A DNA stretch of 64,000 nucleotides from the NCBI GenBank assembly GCA_947623455.1, contig OX392528.1, positions 758,001 through 822,000 of the forward strand. The letters are read 5' to 3'. Every line of letters starts with the position of its first letter. Position 1 is the stretch's first letter. This DNA comes from Mimachlamys varia. Taxonomy: Eukaryota > Mollusca > Bivalvia > Pectinida > Pectinidae. Made by a program: the position numbers and the translations under genes. Shown one piece after another: positions 12,401 to 22,235 of the stretch. The notes beneath the pieces were generated by a model. That model made no database searches and was not told the origin of the DNA. It worked only from the letters and a program-made list of their open reading frames with translations.

Positions 12401-15400
12401 GTGAGAAATCCTCCTATACAAGGTAACCAGTCTGTGAGAAATCCTCCTATACAAGGTAACCAGTCTGTGTGAGAAATCCTCCATTACAAGGTAACCAGTC
12501 TGTGTGAGAAATCCTCCTATATAAGTAACCAGTCTGTGTGAGAAATCCTCCGTTACAAGGTAACCAATCTGTGTGAGAAATCCTCCTATATAAGGTAACC
12601 AGTCTGTATGAGAAATCCTCCGTTACAAGGTAACCAGTCTGTGTGAGAAATCCTCCTATACAAAGTAACCAGTCTGTGTGAGAAATCCTCCTATACAAGG
12701 TAACCAGTCTGTGAGAAATCCTCCTATACAAGGTAACCAGTCTGTGTGAGAAATCCTCCATTACAAGGTAACCAGTCTTTGTGAGAAATTCTCCGTTACA
12801 AGGGAACCAGTTTGTGTGAGAAATCCTCCATTACAAGGTAGCCAGTCTATGTGAGAAATCCTCCTTTACAAGGTAACCAGTCTGTGTGAGAAATCCTCCG
12901 TTACAAGGTAACCAGTCTCTGTGAGAAATCCTCCATTACAAGTAACCAGTCTGTGCGAGAAATCCTCCGTTACAAGGTAACCAGTCTGTGAGAAACCCTC
13001 TGATACAAGGTAACCAGTCTGTGTGAGAACTCTTCCGTTACAATGTAACCAGTCTGTGTGAGAAACCCTCCTATACACAATAACCAGTCTGTGTGAGAAA
13101 TCCTCCTATACAAGGTAACCAGTCTGTGTGAGAAATCCTCCGTTACAAGGTAACCAGTCTGTGTGAGAAACCCTCCTATACGAGGTAACCAGTCTGTGTG
13201 AGAAACCCTCTTATACACGGTAACCAGTCTGTGTGAGAAACCCTCCTATACACGGTAACCAGTCTGTGTGAGAAATCCTCCGTTACAAGGTAACCAGTCT
13301 GTGTGAGAAACCCTTCTATACACGGTAACCAGTCTGTGTGAGAAATCCTCCGTGACAAGGTAAGCAGTCTGTGTGAGAAATCCTGTTACAAGGTAACCAG
13401 TCTGTGTGAGAAACCCTCCTATACACGGTAACCAGTCTGTGAGAAATCCTCCTATACATGTAACCAGTCTGTGTGAGCAATCCACGTTACAAGGTAACCA
13501 GTCTGTGTGAGATATCCTCCTATATACGGTAACCAGTCTGTGTGAGAAACCCTCCTATACAAGGTAACCTATCTGTGTTAGAAATCCTCCGTTACAAGGA
13601 AACCAGTGTGTGAGAAATCCTCCTATAAGAGGTAACCAGTCTGTGAGAAATCCTCCTATACAAGGTAACCAGTCTCTGTGAGAAATCCTCTGTTACAAGG
13701 AAACCAGTCTGTGAGAAATCCTCCGTTACAAGGAAACCAGTCTGTGTGAGAAATCCTCCTATACAAGGTAACCAGTCTGTGTGAGAAATCCTCCTATACA
13801 AGGTAACCAGTCTGTGTGAGAAATCCTCCTATACAAGGTAACCAGTCTGTGTGAGAAATCCTCCTATACAAGGTAACCAGTCTGTGTGAGAAATTCTCCG
13901 TTACAAGGTAACCAGTCTGTGAGAAATCCTCCTATACAAGGTAACCAGTCTGTGTGAGAAATCCTCCATTACAAGGTAACCAGTCTGTGTGAGAAATCCT
14001 CCATTACAAGGTTACCAGTCTGTGTGAGAAATTCTCCGTTACAAGGTAACCAGTTTGTGTGAGAAACCCTCCTATACGAGGTAACCAGTCTGTGTGAGAA
14101 ACCCTCTTATACACGGTAACCAGTCTGTGTGAGAAACCCTCCTATACACGGTAACCAGTCTGTGTGAGAAATCCTCCGTTACAAGGTAACCAGTCTGTGT
14201 GAGAAACCCTTCTATACACGGTAACCAGTCTGTGTGAGAAATCCTCCGTGACAAGGTAAGCAGTCTGTGTGAGAATTCCTGTTACAAGGTAACCAGTCTG
14301 TGTGAGAAACCCTCCTATACACGGTAACCAGTCTGTGAGAAATCCTCCTATACAGGTAACCAGTCTGTGTGAGAAATTCTCCTATACATGTAACCAGTCT
14401 GTGTGAGCAATCCACGTTACAAGGTAACCAGTCTGTGTGAGATATCCTCCTATATACGGTAACCAGTCTGTGTGAGAAACCCTCCTATACAAGGTAACCT
14501 ATCTGTGTTAGAAATCCTCCGTTACAAGGAAACCAGTGTGTGAGAAATCCTCCTATAAGAGGTAACCAGTCTGTGAGAAATCCTCCTATACAAGGTAACC
14601 AGTCTCTGTGAGAAATCCTCTGTTACAAGGAAACCAGTCTGTGTGAGAAATCCTCCATTACAAGGTTACCAGTCTGTGTGAGAAATTCTCCGTTACAAGG
14701 TAACCAGTTTGTGTGAGAAATCCTCCATTACAAGGTAGCCAGTCTGTGTGAGAAATCCTCCGTTACAAGGTAACCAGTCTCTGTAAGAAATCCTCCTATA
14801 CAAGTAACCAGTCTGTGCGAGAAATCCTCCGTTACAAGGTAACCAGTCTGTGAGAAACCCTCCTATACAAGGTAACCAGTCTGTGTGAGAAATTCTCCGT
14901 TACAAGGTAACCAGTCTGTGAGAAATCCTCCTATACAAGGTAACCAGTCTGTGTGAGAAATCCTCCATTACAAGGTAACCAGTATGTGTGAGAAATCCTC
15001 CATTACAAGGTTACCAGTCTGTGTGAGAAATTCTCCGTTACAAGGTAACCAGTTTGTGTGAGAAATCCTCCATTACAAGGTAGCCAGTCTGTGTGAGAAA
15101 TCCTCCGTTACAAGGTAACCAGTCTCTGTAAGAAATCCTCCTATACAAGTAACCAGTCTGTGCGAGAAATCCTCCGTTACAAGGTAACCAGTCTGTGAGA
15201 AACCCTCTGTTACAAGGTAACCAGTATGTGTGAGAACTCTTCCGTTACAATGTAACCAGTCTGTGTGAGAAACCCTCCTATACACGGTAACCAGTCTGTG
15301 TGAGAAATCCTCCGTTACAAGGTAACCAGTCTGTGTGAGAAATCCTCTCTAACAAGGTAACCAGTCTGTGTGAGAAATCCTCTGTTACAAGGTAACCAGT

Positions 15401-18192
15401 CTGTGTGAGAAACCCTCCTATACACGGTAACCAGTCTATGTGAGAAACCCTCCTATACACGGTAACCAGTCTGTGTGAGAAACCCTCCTATACACGGTAA
15501 CCAGTCTGTGTGAGAATTCCTCCATTACAAGGTAACCAGTCTGTGTGAGAAACCCTCCTATACACGGTAACCAGTCTGTGTGAGAAATACTCCGTTACAA
15601 GGTAACCAGTCTGTGTGAGAAATCCTCTGTTACAAGGTAACCAGTCTGTGTGATAAATCCTCCGTTACAAGGTAACCAGTCTGTGTGAGAAATCCTCTGT
15701 TACAAGTTAACCAGTCTGTGTGAATAACCCTCCTATACACGGTAACCAGTCTGTGAGAAATCTTCCTATACAGGTAACCAGTCTGTGTGAGAAATTCTCC
15801 TATACAGGTAACCAGTCTGTGTGAGCAATCCACGTTACAAGGAAACATTCTGTGTGAGATATCCTCCTATACACAGTAACCAGTCTGTGTGAGAAACCCT
15901 CCTATACAAGGTAACCAGTCTGTGTGAGAAATCCTCCGTTACAAGGAAACCAGTGTGTGAGAAATCCTCCTATACGAGGTAACCAGTCTGTGAGATATCC
16001 TCCTATACAAGGTAACCAGTCTCTGTGAGAAATCCTCCATAACAAGGTAACCAGTCTGTGTGAGAAATCCTCTGTTACAAGGTAACCAGTCTGTGTGAGA
16101 AATCCTCCGTTACAAGGTAACCAGTCTCTGTGAGAAATCCTCCTATACAAGGTAACCAGTCTGTGTGAGAAATCCTCCTATACAAGGTAACCAGTTTGTG
16201 TGAGAAATCCTCTGTTACAAGGTAACCAGCCTTTGTGAGAAAACCTCCGTTACAAGGTAACCAGTCTGTGAGAAATCCTCCTATACAAGGTAACCAGTCT
16301 GTGTGAGAAATCCTCCTATAAAAGGTAACCAGTCTGTGTAAGAAATCCTCCTATATAAGGTAACCAGTCTGTGTGAGAAATCCTCCGTTACAAGGTTACC
16401 AGTCTGTGTGAGATATCCTCCATTACAAGGTAACCAGTCTATGTGAGAAATCCTCCTTTACAAGGTAACCAGTCTGTGTGAGAAATCCTCCATTACAAGG
16501 AAACCAGTCTGTGTGAGAAATCCTCTGTTACAAGGTAACCAGTCTGTGTGAGAAACCCTCCGTTACTAGGTAACCAGTCTGTGTGAGAAATCCTCGTTAC
16601 AAGGTAACCAGTCTGTGTGAGAAACCCTCCGTTACTAGGTAACCAGTCTGTTTTTACATCAGATTGATGGTCCTGGGAAAGTCTTCTTGTTATATTCACT
16701 ATCAAGTCCATAATTATAGACTTAATATTTACACCAACATTGTGTGACACTGACTTCAATTTGTTCATTTTCAGATCAACGGTGTCCGAATGGCTATCAA
16801 CATTGCTATTGGTAGTCAGGAGAAGGTGATGGGCTGGGGTCCTGACGCTGTCTACAAGATTCAGGATTCTGCAAGAACTAAAGTCATGGAGTAAGTTAGA
16901 CAGGGGTGGTCCGTACAGTAGGAGGCTAGTCACACTAAGGCTATATAGTAAATTTTGTCTAGTCACACTAAAGTTATATATTAAATATTGTGAAGAAGAT
17001 ATTAATCTACTCACACTAAGTTCATAGAGTGAACCTTGTCTGTCCGGTCTGTATACTCGAGTTATCGCTGCGTGGTTAGTACAGTATACATCTGTTAGGT
17101 CCAGCTGATTGGCAGGGTGATCTTTATATTACCATGACTTTATTACAGAGTTCTACAGAAGAGGAGGGAGACAGTACAACCGAGGAATGCTGACAGGCCG
17201 TACAAATGGAACCAGGTACTATCACTTAGGATTGATGTATGGGTAGACACTTACAATTGGACAATCACATGTGAGATAGTGCCTGTTGACAGGAAAGTTT
17301 TCTTTATGGTGATGTAAAATTTAATTTACAAGTCTCTAATGGGTAGACAAATAATAAAATTTCTGTGTGTTTCATGTTACTTCATTAATATCATTGTGAT
17401 TAAACAGATTTACGGGAAACAATTGCTGCAGTAGTGTATGTTGAGACCTATTTGTTTCAGCTGAGACCTGAGGACATTCTCCACCACAGACTGGAGAACA
17501 CGGACGCTGACAATCCTGTCTTACTCAACCTCCACTCGGCTGTGGCACTGATAGACGAGGAAGTGGACCAACTGAGCCTCGACTCTACTGCCCACCACAG
17601 GGAACGCCTCAAACAGCACGTCAGGTTTCTCAAGGAAGCTGCAAAAAAGTAATTTGTCTTAAATTCATCAGATTTTTTTCATCTCCACTAATTTATAATG
17701 TAGATTCTGAAACAAGAATTAGAAAAAATAGAAAATAGCATTTGAAGTTAAGAAGGCATATCAGAATGAAAATGTATAGTAATCAACTGTTTTAATCTTT
17801 ATCCTTAGAACTTACTGGTTTACCATGTAATCAACTGTTTTAATCTTCATCCTTAAAACTTACTGGTTTACCATGTATAGTAATCAACTGTTTTAATCTT
17901 TATCCTTAGTACTTACTGGTTTACCATGTATAGTAATCAACTGTTTTAATCTTTATCATTGTGGACATGCAGGTTTACCATTTTCAGTAATCAGATGTTT
18001 TAAGTGTTCTTTACCCTAACTTATTTAAATCTAACGTGTTATAATTCCAGTTTGTATCGACGTGACCCTATAACCTGCGAGCTGTGTAATGTAACGGCAA
18101 ACACCCCACAGCTATTGGCGTCCCACCTCGATATGCGCAGACATCGGGAGAGGGAGGAGGCCCTGGATGACGACGATGAGGAGGAGGACTGA
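453..18192 (+). CDS. TDRD9: TDRD9, C-terminal part (Tudor-domain DExH-box ATP-dependent RNA helicase), 15 exons, 5' end outside window
   Basis: Exons: 453-530, 1318-1431, 1821-1908, 3055-3156, 3395-3535, 4447-4536, 5125-5247, 6066-6200, 7018-7088, 7877-8083, 10276-10414, 16775-16890, 17149-17215, 17461-17648, 18051-18192. All have AG/GT borders and phases that join in one frame to 599 codons plus stop, after one base of a split codon. Family knowledge: TDRD9 is a germline helicase of the nuclear piRNA pathway that silences transposons. The helicase core must lie upstream. Visible here: end of the HA2/OB-fold region (residues 1-93), Tudor domain (about 94-245) with the hallmark FVDYGN at 177-182, and a conserved block with PLIPGLPSIISLLFAP in the exon at 7877, which I recognise as TDRD9-specific. 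The C terminus has a C2H2 (U1/matrin-like) zinc finger, C562-x2-C565-x12-H578-x5-H584, then the acidic tail DDDDEEED. Several introns carry arrays made from the adjacent splice site. Confidence 0.93.
713..1303. repeat. TTACTGTRTG-type simple repeat in a TDRD9 intron
   Basis: A roughly 10-bp motif (tgttactgtg / tgttactgta / tgttacttat) fills most of the intron between the exons ending 530 and starting 1318. It stops about 15 bp before the acceptor. It reads open in all three + frames, giving cysteine/tyrosine/valine/leucine-rich ORFs of up to 177 codons that are by-products of the repeat. The unit shows no exon sequence. Confidence 0.85.
1912..2515. repeat. degenerate dispersed repeat, about four units of roughly 140 bp
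   Basis: The word 'caaaggtcaaggtcact' and its variants recur near 2055, 2190, 2328 and 2475. Each is followed by 'aatagaaaat' and a 'caatcaaactcaaacttca'-like stretch. Units are diverged, so this is old. It starts just after the donor at 1909, in the intron before the exon at 3055. Similar 'caaggtca' words recur at 7250-7560 and 9920. No protein is encoded. Confidence 0.6.
3706..4135. repeat. minisatellite, about 35-bp unit, about 12 copies
   Basis: Core words are 'gttaattaggtcagat' and 'agtatattatgtaga'. The array lies in the TDRD9 intron between the exons ending 3535 and starting 4447. Copies near 3880-4000 are almost identical and outer copies are diverged and sometimes shortened. No exon sequence is present in the unit. 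Confidence 0.85.
4157..4464 (+). repeat. acceptor-bearing minisatellite: six copies of the 3' splice site of the TDRD9 FVDYGN exon
   Basis: The unit is about 52 bp and ends in 'ctccctgtcag' followed by 'gtgttctttgttgactac', the first 18 bases of the real exon at 4447 (VFFVDY). The five upstream copies continue as 'cgtttt' instead of the exonic 'ggaaac'. Copy 3 has lost its AG (tcgg, 4286-4289) and copy 4 has 'ttag' with a base change in the exonic part. Each decoy therefore carries an acceptor and the first third of a Tudor beta-strand exon but no rest of the exon. Only the last copy joins a full reading frame. Confidence 0.9.
4531..4572 (+). repeat. perfect 21-bp duplication of a TDRD9 donor site
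   Basis: The sequence 'ttccag' plus 'gtgagtagagaatag' occurs twice, at 4531-4551 and 4552-4572. The first copy is the real exon end and donor (cut after 4536). The second repeats the last six exonic bases and the donor. Using the second donor would add GTG AGT AGA GAA TAG, an in-frame stop, so the authentic first site must be the productive one. Confidence 0.92.
5020..5095. repeat. 15-bp microsatellite-like repeat, about 5 copies
   Basis: The unit 'tacaattaaatatg' repeats in near-perfect form and ends about 30 bp before the acceptor of the exon at 5125. It is AT-rich and contains no exon sequence. Confidence 0.85.
5268..5690 (+). repeat. minisatellite, about 58-bp unit, about 7 copies, grading into the next array
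   Basis: Words 'ggtaaattatgatatatt' and 'acatggacagatttactct' repeat. Toward the 3' end 'gacagattt' becomes 'gacaggttt', the acceptor word of the exon at 6066. This array and the following one appear to be two stages of the same expansion from one acceptor. It starts about 20 bp after the donor at 5248. Confidence 0.85.
5691..6074 (+). repeat. acceptor-bearing minisatellite, about 64-bp unit, about 6 copies
   Basis: Each unit holds 'tttttattggacag' followed by 'gtttactgt'. The true exon at 6066 is preceded by 'tttttattggacag' and starts 'gtttactctg'. So the polypyrimidine tract, the AG and the first 7-9 exonic bases are repeated. The remainder of the unit ('cctaggtctttgagagttaa') is not exonic. 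Confidence 0.88.
6201..7017. other. TDRD9 intron, no gene seen
   Basis: The sequence is unique-looking and AT-rich with short ORFs only (up to 81 codons), none flanked by convincing splice sites. A short direct repeat built on 'agaccctaatttgag'-like words lies near 6765-6840. Confidence 0.6.
7089..7760. repeat. dispersed repeat filling the TDRD9 intron between exons 7088 and 7877
   Basis: Near its end is 'gtgagcaatacagaccctgt' (7718-7737), a decayed match to the end of the element at 1-375, followed by 'ggtccttctgttat'. Internal 'caaggttca' and 'ctcaaataa' words repeat loosely. It is probably an older copy of the same family. No coding sequence was found. Confidence 0.45.
8067..9690 (+). repeat. 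donor-bearing minisatellite, 40-bp unit, about 40 copies
   Basis: The exon 7877-8083 ends 'cctatcacagagttcag' before the donor gtagat. Every 40-bp unit repeats those exonic bases (as cctatcac... or ccatcac...) plus the donor 'gtagacctctcatag'. Units nearest the exon keep 'cctatc', as in the exon. Most later ones have 'cccatc', so a single variant was amplified. Some units carry 'acctgtcat', and a few have other single changes. AG|GTAGA is kept in almost all copies. Confidence 0.95.
9691..10275. other. remainder of TDRD9 intron
   Basis: AT-rich sequence without visible genes. 'caaaggtcaaggtcatt' (9926-9942) is a fragment of the dispersed repeat seen at 1912-2515. Confidence 0.6.
10406..16651 (+). 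repeat. donor-bearing minisatellite, 35-bp unit, about 178 copies, fills almost a whole TDRD9 intron
   Basis: The exon ending 10414 finishes 'catatacaag' before gtaact. The unit is 'gtaaccagtctgtgtgag' + 'aaatcctcc' + 'tatacaag' or 'gttacaag'. It thus contains the last eight exonic bases and the donor. The array covers 6.2 kb of the 6.36-kb intron. Variants include units lacking two bases (ctgtgag) and units in which the donor is spoiled (aagtaacc, aaggaaacc, cacggtaacc). Larger blocks are duplicated inside it: 10925-11170 recurs at 12239-12484 (offset 1314), and 13176-13358 at 14072-14254 (offset 896). The - strand ORFs of 60-104 codons here (HTDWLPCNGGFLTQTGYLV-like) are repeat artefacts. 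Confidence 0.95.
17785..17995. repeat. short tandem repeat, about four units of 50-62 bp
   Basis: 'gtaatcaactgttttaatc' and 'acttactggtttaccatgta' recur four times in the last TDRD9 intron, between 17648 and 18051. Units differ by small deletions. Confidence 0.85.
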
Positions 18193-18990
18193 ATGACAAT
18201 CTCAAACTGAGAAGTACTGACTACAGTACAGTGACAGGGATAGCCCTGGATAACATATTGGGTAATGGTGACAGGGCGGATAACCGGAATCTTACAGGAC
18301 TAGACAAGGCACTTCTGTGATAACAGTGGAACGTGGACACAAATTTTTTGTTGGAAATCCAGTCTGTCACCTGCCACCTAGACAGTGTGATCTATGGCTG
18401 TTAGACTAACTGTGGTGTTGTAAGTTCAGAACTACAATAGCTAAAGATCTAGCTATCTCGAACACACAACTAATCTACACAGAAATAGATTAAACTCAAA
18501 GTTCTAGATCTGGGACCAAGATTTAACTCATACTGACGTTGGTTTCAAAATATCTAAGTAAAAGACGGATGTTGTTCCTGATTAATTTTGTGTTTTGATA
18601 TCACAATTTACTTTTGATATTTCATGATTTACATTTCTCATAATCATTCAGTATTATTAATTACTTAGTTTTAGAATGACTAAGAAAGTTTGTCTCGTCT
18701 GTAAAGAGTTTTAGAATGACCAAGTAAGTTTATTTCACCTGTGAAGAGTTTAAGAATGACTGAGTAAGTTTGTTTCACCTGTGAAGAGTTTTAGAATGTC
18801 AACAGACTAAGAAAGACTGTCCCACCTGTGAAGAGTTTTAGAATGACTAAGGAAGACTGTCCCACCTGTGAAGAGTCGGATTGGGAAAGAAATTCAAAAT
18901 GCAAAATTATGGAAAAGAATGTGGTGTCAGTTTTCATAGATTAATAATGAAAATTTAGAGTAAAAATCTCATTAAAATCTATATTGCCGA
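18193..18990 (+). other. probable TDRD9 3' untranslated region
   Basis: No other reading frame follows the stop at 18190-18192. No AATAAA was found here. The variant ATTAAA occurs at 18971-18976 and could be the poly(A) signal. Positions 18664-18885 hold about five units of roughly 52 bp built on 'agagttttagaatgactaag' and 'cacctgtgaagag'. The 3' end is a guess. Confidence 0.4.
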
Positions 18991-19180
18991 GTACCAGGAT
19001 CTACGATGACGTGTTGTTTGGGTAGTGTTTCACTACTGTTAAGCTTAAGGTAGAAACATGCCATTCTACATTGAGGAAGCTGTAATGTTTTTTTTACTGA
19101 ATTTTTGTTGCAGTTTTGATCGTTCATATCTTTCTAGTGCTACATGTTACAGATCAATGTATTGATGTTGTCTGATGCAG

Positions 19181-19275
19181 GACATTAAGTGCAGATGTGG
19201 ACCAGTGGCAGTGTGTCTTTACTGACAAAGCAGTGTTTGTTGATGGAGGAGACGAAGGGGGGGGTATGGACAAGA
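19181..19275 (+). CDS. orphan exon-like segment, possible alternative terminal exon or fragment of another gene
   Basis: A 95-bp block is bounded by 'tctgatgcag' before 19181 and gtaagc after 19275. One frame is open throughout (31 codons, containing DQWQCVFTDKAVFVDGGDE). It starts with one base completing a split codon, which matches the phase-2 donor of the TDRD9 exon ending 17648 (aa + g = Lys), so splicing past the zinc-finger exon is phase-compatible. No continuing exon was found before the satellite arrays. I do not recognise the peptide. It could equally be chance or a decayed gene. Confidence 0.3.
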
Positions 19276-19284
19276 GTAAGCACT

Positions 19285-21800
19285 TGTTGGTACATTAGGG
19301 AGATGTGGGAGTGTGTATATTTGATGATAAATCAGGGAGATGTGGGAGTGTGTATATTTAATTGATAAATCAGGGAGATGTGAGAGTGTATATTTGATAG
19401 ATAAATCAGGGAGATGTGAGAGAGTGTATATTTAATAGATAAATCAGGGAGATGTGGGAGTGTGTATATTTGATAGATAAATCAGGGAGATGTGAGAGAG
19501 TGTATATTTAATAGATAAATCAGGGAGATGTGGGAGTGTGTATATTTGATAGATAAATCAGGGAGATGTGAGAGAGTGTATATTTGATAGATAAATCAGG
19601 GAGATGTGAGAGAGTGTATATTTAATAGATAAATCAGGGAGATGTGAGAGAGTGTATATTTAATAGATAAATCAGGGAGATGTGAGAGAGTGTATATTTA
19701 ATAGATAAATCAGGGAGATGTGGGAGTGTGTATATTTAATAGATAAATCAGGGAGATGTGAGAGAGTGTATATTTAATAGATAAATCAGGGAGATGTGAG
19801 AGAGTGTATATTTGATAGATAAATCAGGGAGATGTGAGAGTGTGTATATTTAATAGATAAATCAGGGAGATGTGGGAGTGTGTATATTTGATAGATAAAT
19901 CAGGGAGATGTGAGAGAGTGTATATTTGATAGATAAATCAGGGAGATGTGAGAGTGTGTATATTTAATAGATAAATCAGGGAGATGTGGGAGTGTGTATA
20001 TTTGATAGATAAATCAGGGAGATGTGAGAGAGTGTATATTTGATAGATAAATCAGGGAGATGTGGGAGTGTGTATACTTGATAGGTACATTAGGGAGATG
20101 TGGGAGTGTGTATATTTGATAGATAAATCAGGGAGATGTGAGAGTGTGTATATTTGATAGGTACATTAGGGAGATGTGGGAGTGTGTATATTTAATAGAT
20201 AAATCAGGGAGATGTGAGAGTGTGTATATTTGATAGATAAATCAGGGAGATGTGAGAGTGTGTATATTTGATAGGTACATTAGGGAGATGTGGGAGTGTG
20301 TATATTTAATAGATAAATCAGGGAGATGTGGGAGTGTGTATATTTGATAGATAAATCAGGGAGATGTGAGAGTGTGTATATTTGATAGGTACATTAGGGA
20401 GATGTGGGAGTGTGTATATTTAATAGATAAATCAGGGAGATGTGAGAGTGTATATTTGATAGATAAATCAGGGAGATGTGAGAGTGTGTATATTTGATAG
20501 GTACATTAGGGAGATGTGAGAGAGTGTATATTTGATAGATAAATCAGGGAGATGTGGGAGTGTGTATATTTGATAGATAAATCAGGGAGATGTGAGAGAG
20601 TGTATATTTGATAGATAAATCAGGGAGATGTGAGAGTGTGTATATTTGATAGGTACATTAGGGAGATGTGAGAGAGTGTATATTTGATAGGTACATTAGG
20701 GAGATGTGAGAGAGTGTATATTTGATAGGTACATTAGGGAGATGTGGGAGTGTGTATATTTGATAGATAAATCAGGGAGATGTGGGAGTGTGTATATTTG
20801 ATAGATAAATCAGGGAGATGTGAGAGTGTGTATATTTGATAGGTGCATTAGGGAGATGTGAGAGAGTGTATATTTGATAGGTACATTAGGGAGATGTGGG
20901 AGTGTGTATATTTGATAGGTACATTAGGGAGATGTGGGAGTGTGTATATTTGATAGGTACATTAGGGAGATGTGAGAGAGTGTATATTTGATAGGTACAT
21001 TAGGGAGATGTGAGAGAGTGTATATTTGATAGGTACATTAGGGAGATGTGGGAGTGTGTATATTTGATGATAAATCAGGGAGATGTGGGAGTGTGTATAT
21101 TTGATAGGTACATTAGGGAGATGTGAGAGAGTGTATATTTGATAGGTACATTAGGGAGATGTGAGAGAGTGTATATTTGATAGGTACATTAGGGAGATGT
21201 GGGAGTGTATATTTGATAGGTACATTAGGGAGATGTGAGAGAGTGTATATTTGATAGGTACATTAGGGAGATGTGGGAGTGTATATTTGATAGGTACATT
21301 AGGGAGATGTGAGAGAGTGTATATTTGATAGGTACATTAGGGAGATGTGAGAGAGTGTATATTTGATAGGTACATTAGGGAGATGTGGGAGTGTATATAT
21401 TTGATAGGTACATTAGGGAGATGTGAGAGAGTGTATATTTGATGATAAATCAGGGAGATGTGGGAGTGTGTATATTTGATAGATAAATCAGGGAGATGTG
21501 AGAGAGTGTATATTTGATAGATAAATCAGGGAGATGTGAGAGAGTGTATATTTGATAGGTACATTAGGGAGATGTGGGAGTGTGTATATTTGATAGGTAC
21601 ATTAGGGAGATGTGAGAGTGTATATTTGATAGGTACATTAGGGAGATGTGAGAGTGTATATTTGATAGGTACATTAGGGAGATGTGGGAGTGTGTATATT
21701 TGATAGATAAATCAGGGAGATGTGAGAGTGTATATTTGATAGGTACATTAGGGAGAAGTGGGAGTGTGTATATTTGATTGGTACATTAGGGAGTGTAGAT
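19285..21800. repeat. minisatellite, 38-bp unit, about 66 copies
   Basis: The unit reads 'agggagatgtgagagagtg' + 'tatatttgata' with two alternating joiners, 'gataaatc' and 'ggtacatt'. Joiner type and the g/a state (gtgggag or gtgagag) vary in blocks: the 'aaatc' form dominates to about 20600 and the 'ggtacatt' form after that. This suggests two founders and block amplification. It begins about 16 bp after the gtaagc at 19276. Confidence 0.93.
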
Positions 21801-21829
21801 GTGGATGCGAGAAGTTAGTGATCATTGTT

Positions 21830-22235
21830 AGAGTAACTATCTGTTGATTCAGTTTCTTTGACAAACCTGAAGTAAGGTGCAATTATGTTAAATCTCACAA
21901 AACTTCTTTTTACATCAACCATCATTTGTTATATTTTACAATTAAAATCATGTTTATAAAGAAAAGAAAATTAGAAGAAATTGTTTTCATCTTCAACTGT
22001 TCTTAAAATTGGTTTTTGCTCCCTGATAATGTTTGAGGGAGCATGTAGCAATCACTTTGTCCATCTGCTCATTCTGTCTGTCTATTTTGTATCCAGAGCA
22101 AACTTCGCCCACAGTTCAGCAAGGATCATAAAACTTTTGTACATTTGCAACACTTAGGTGATGTTCACTGTACTAGATTCAAGTCCCACAACCCCATATT
22201 TACAGAGTTACTGCCCTTTGTAAAAAAACTTTTGT
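21830..22235. repeat. probable dispersed repeat at the border of the 75-bp satellite
   Basis: 'ctgtctgtctattttgtatc' + 'cagagcaaactt' ... 'acagagttactgccctttgt' has the look of a common molluscan dispersed element that ends at an 'agttactgccctt' word. This is recalled, not checked. The satellite starts directly after it. No gene is visible in this stretch. Confidence 0.4.

Noticed and set aside
10406..16651. CRISPR-like array
   Set aside because: Units are directly adjacent with no unique spacers, in a eukaryotic intron.
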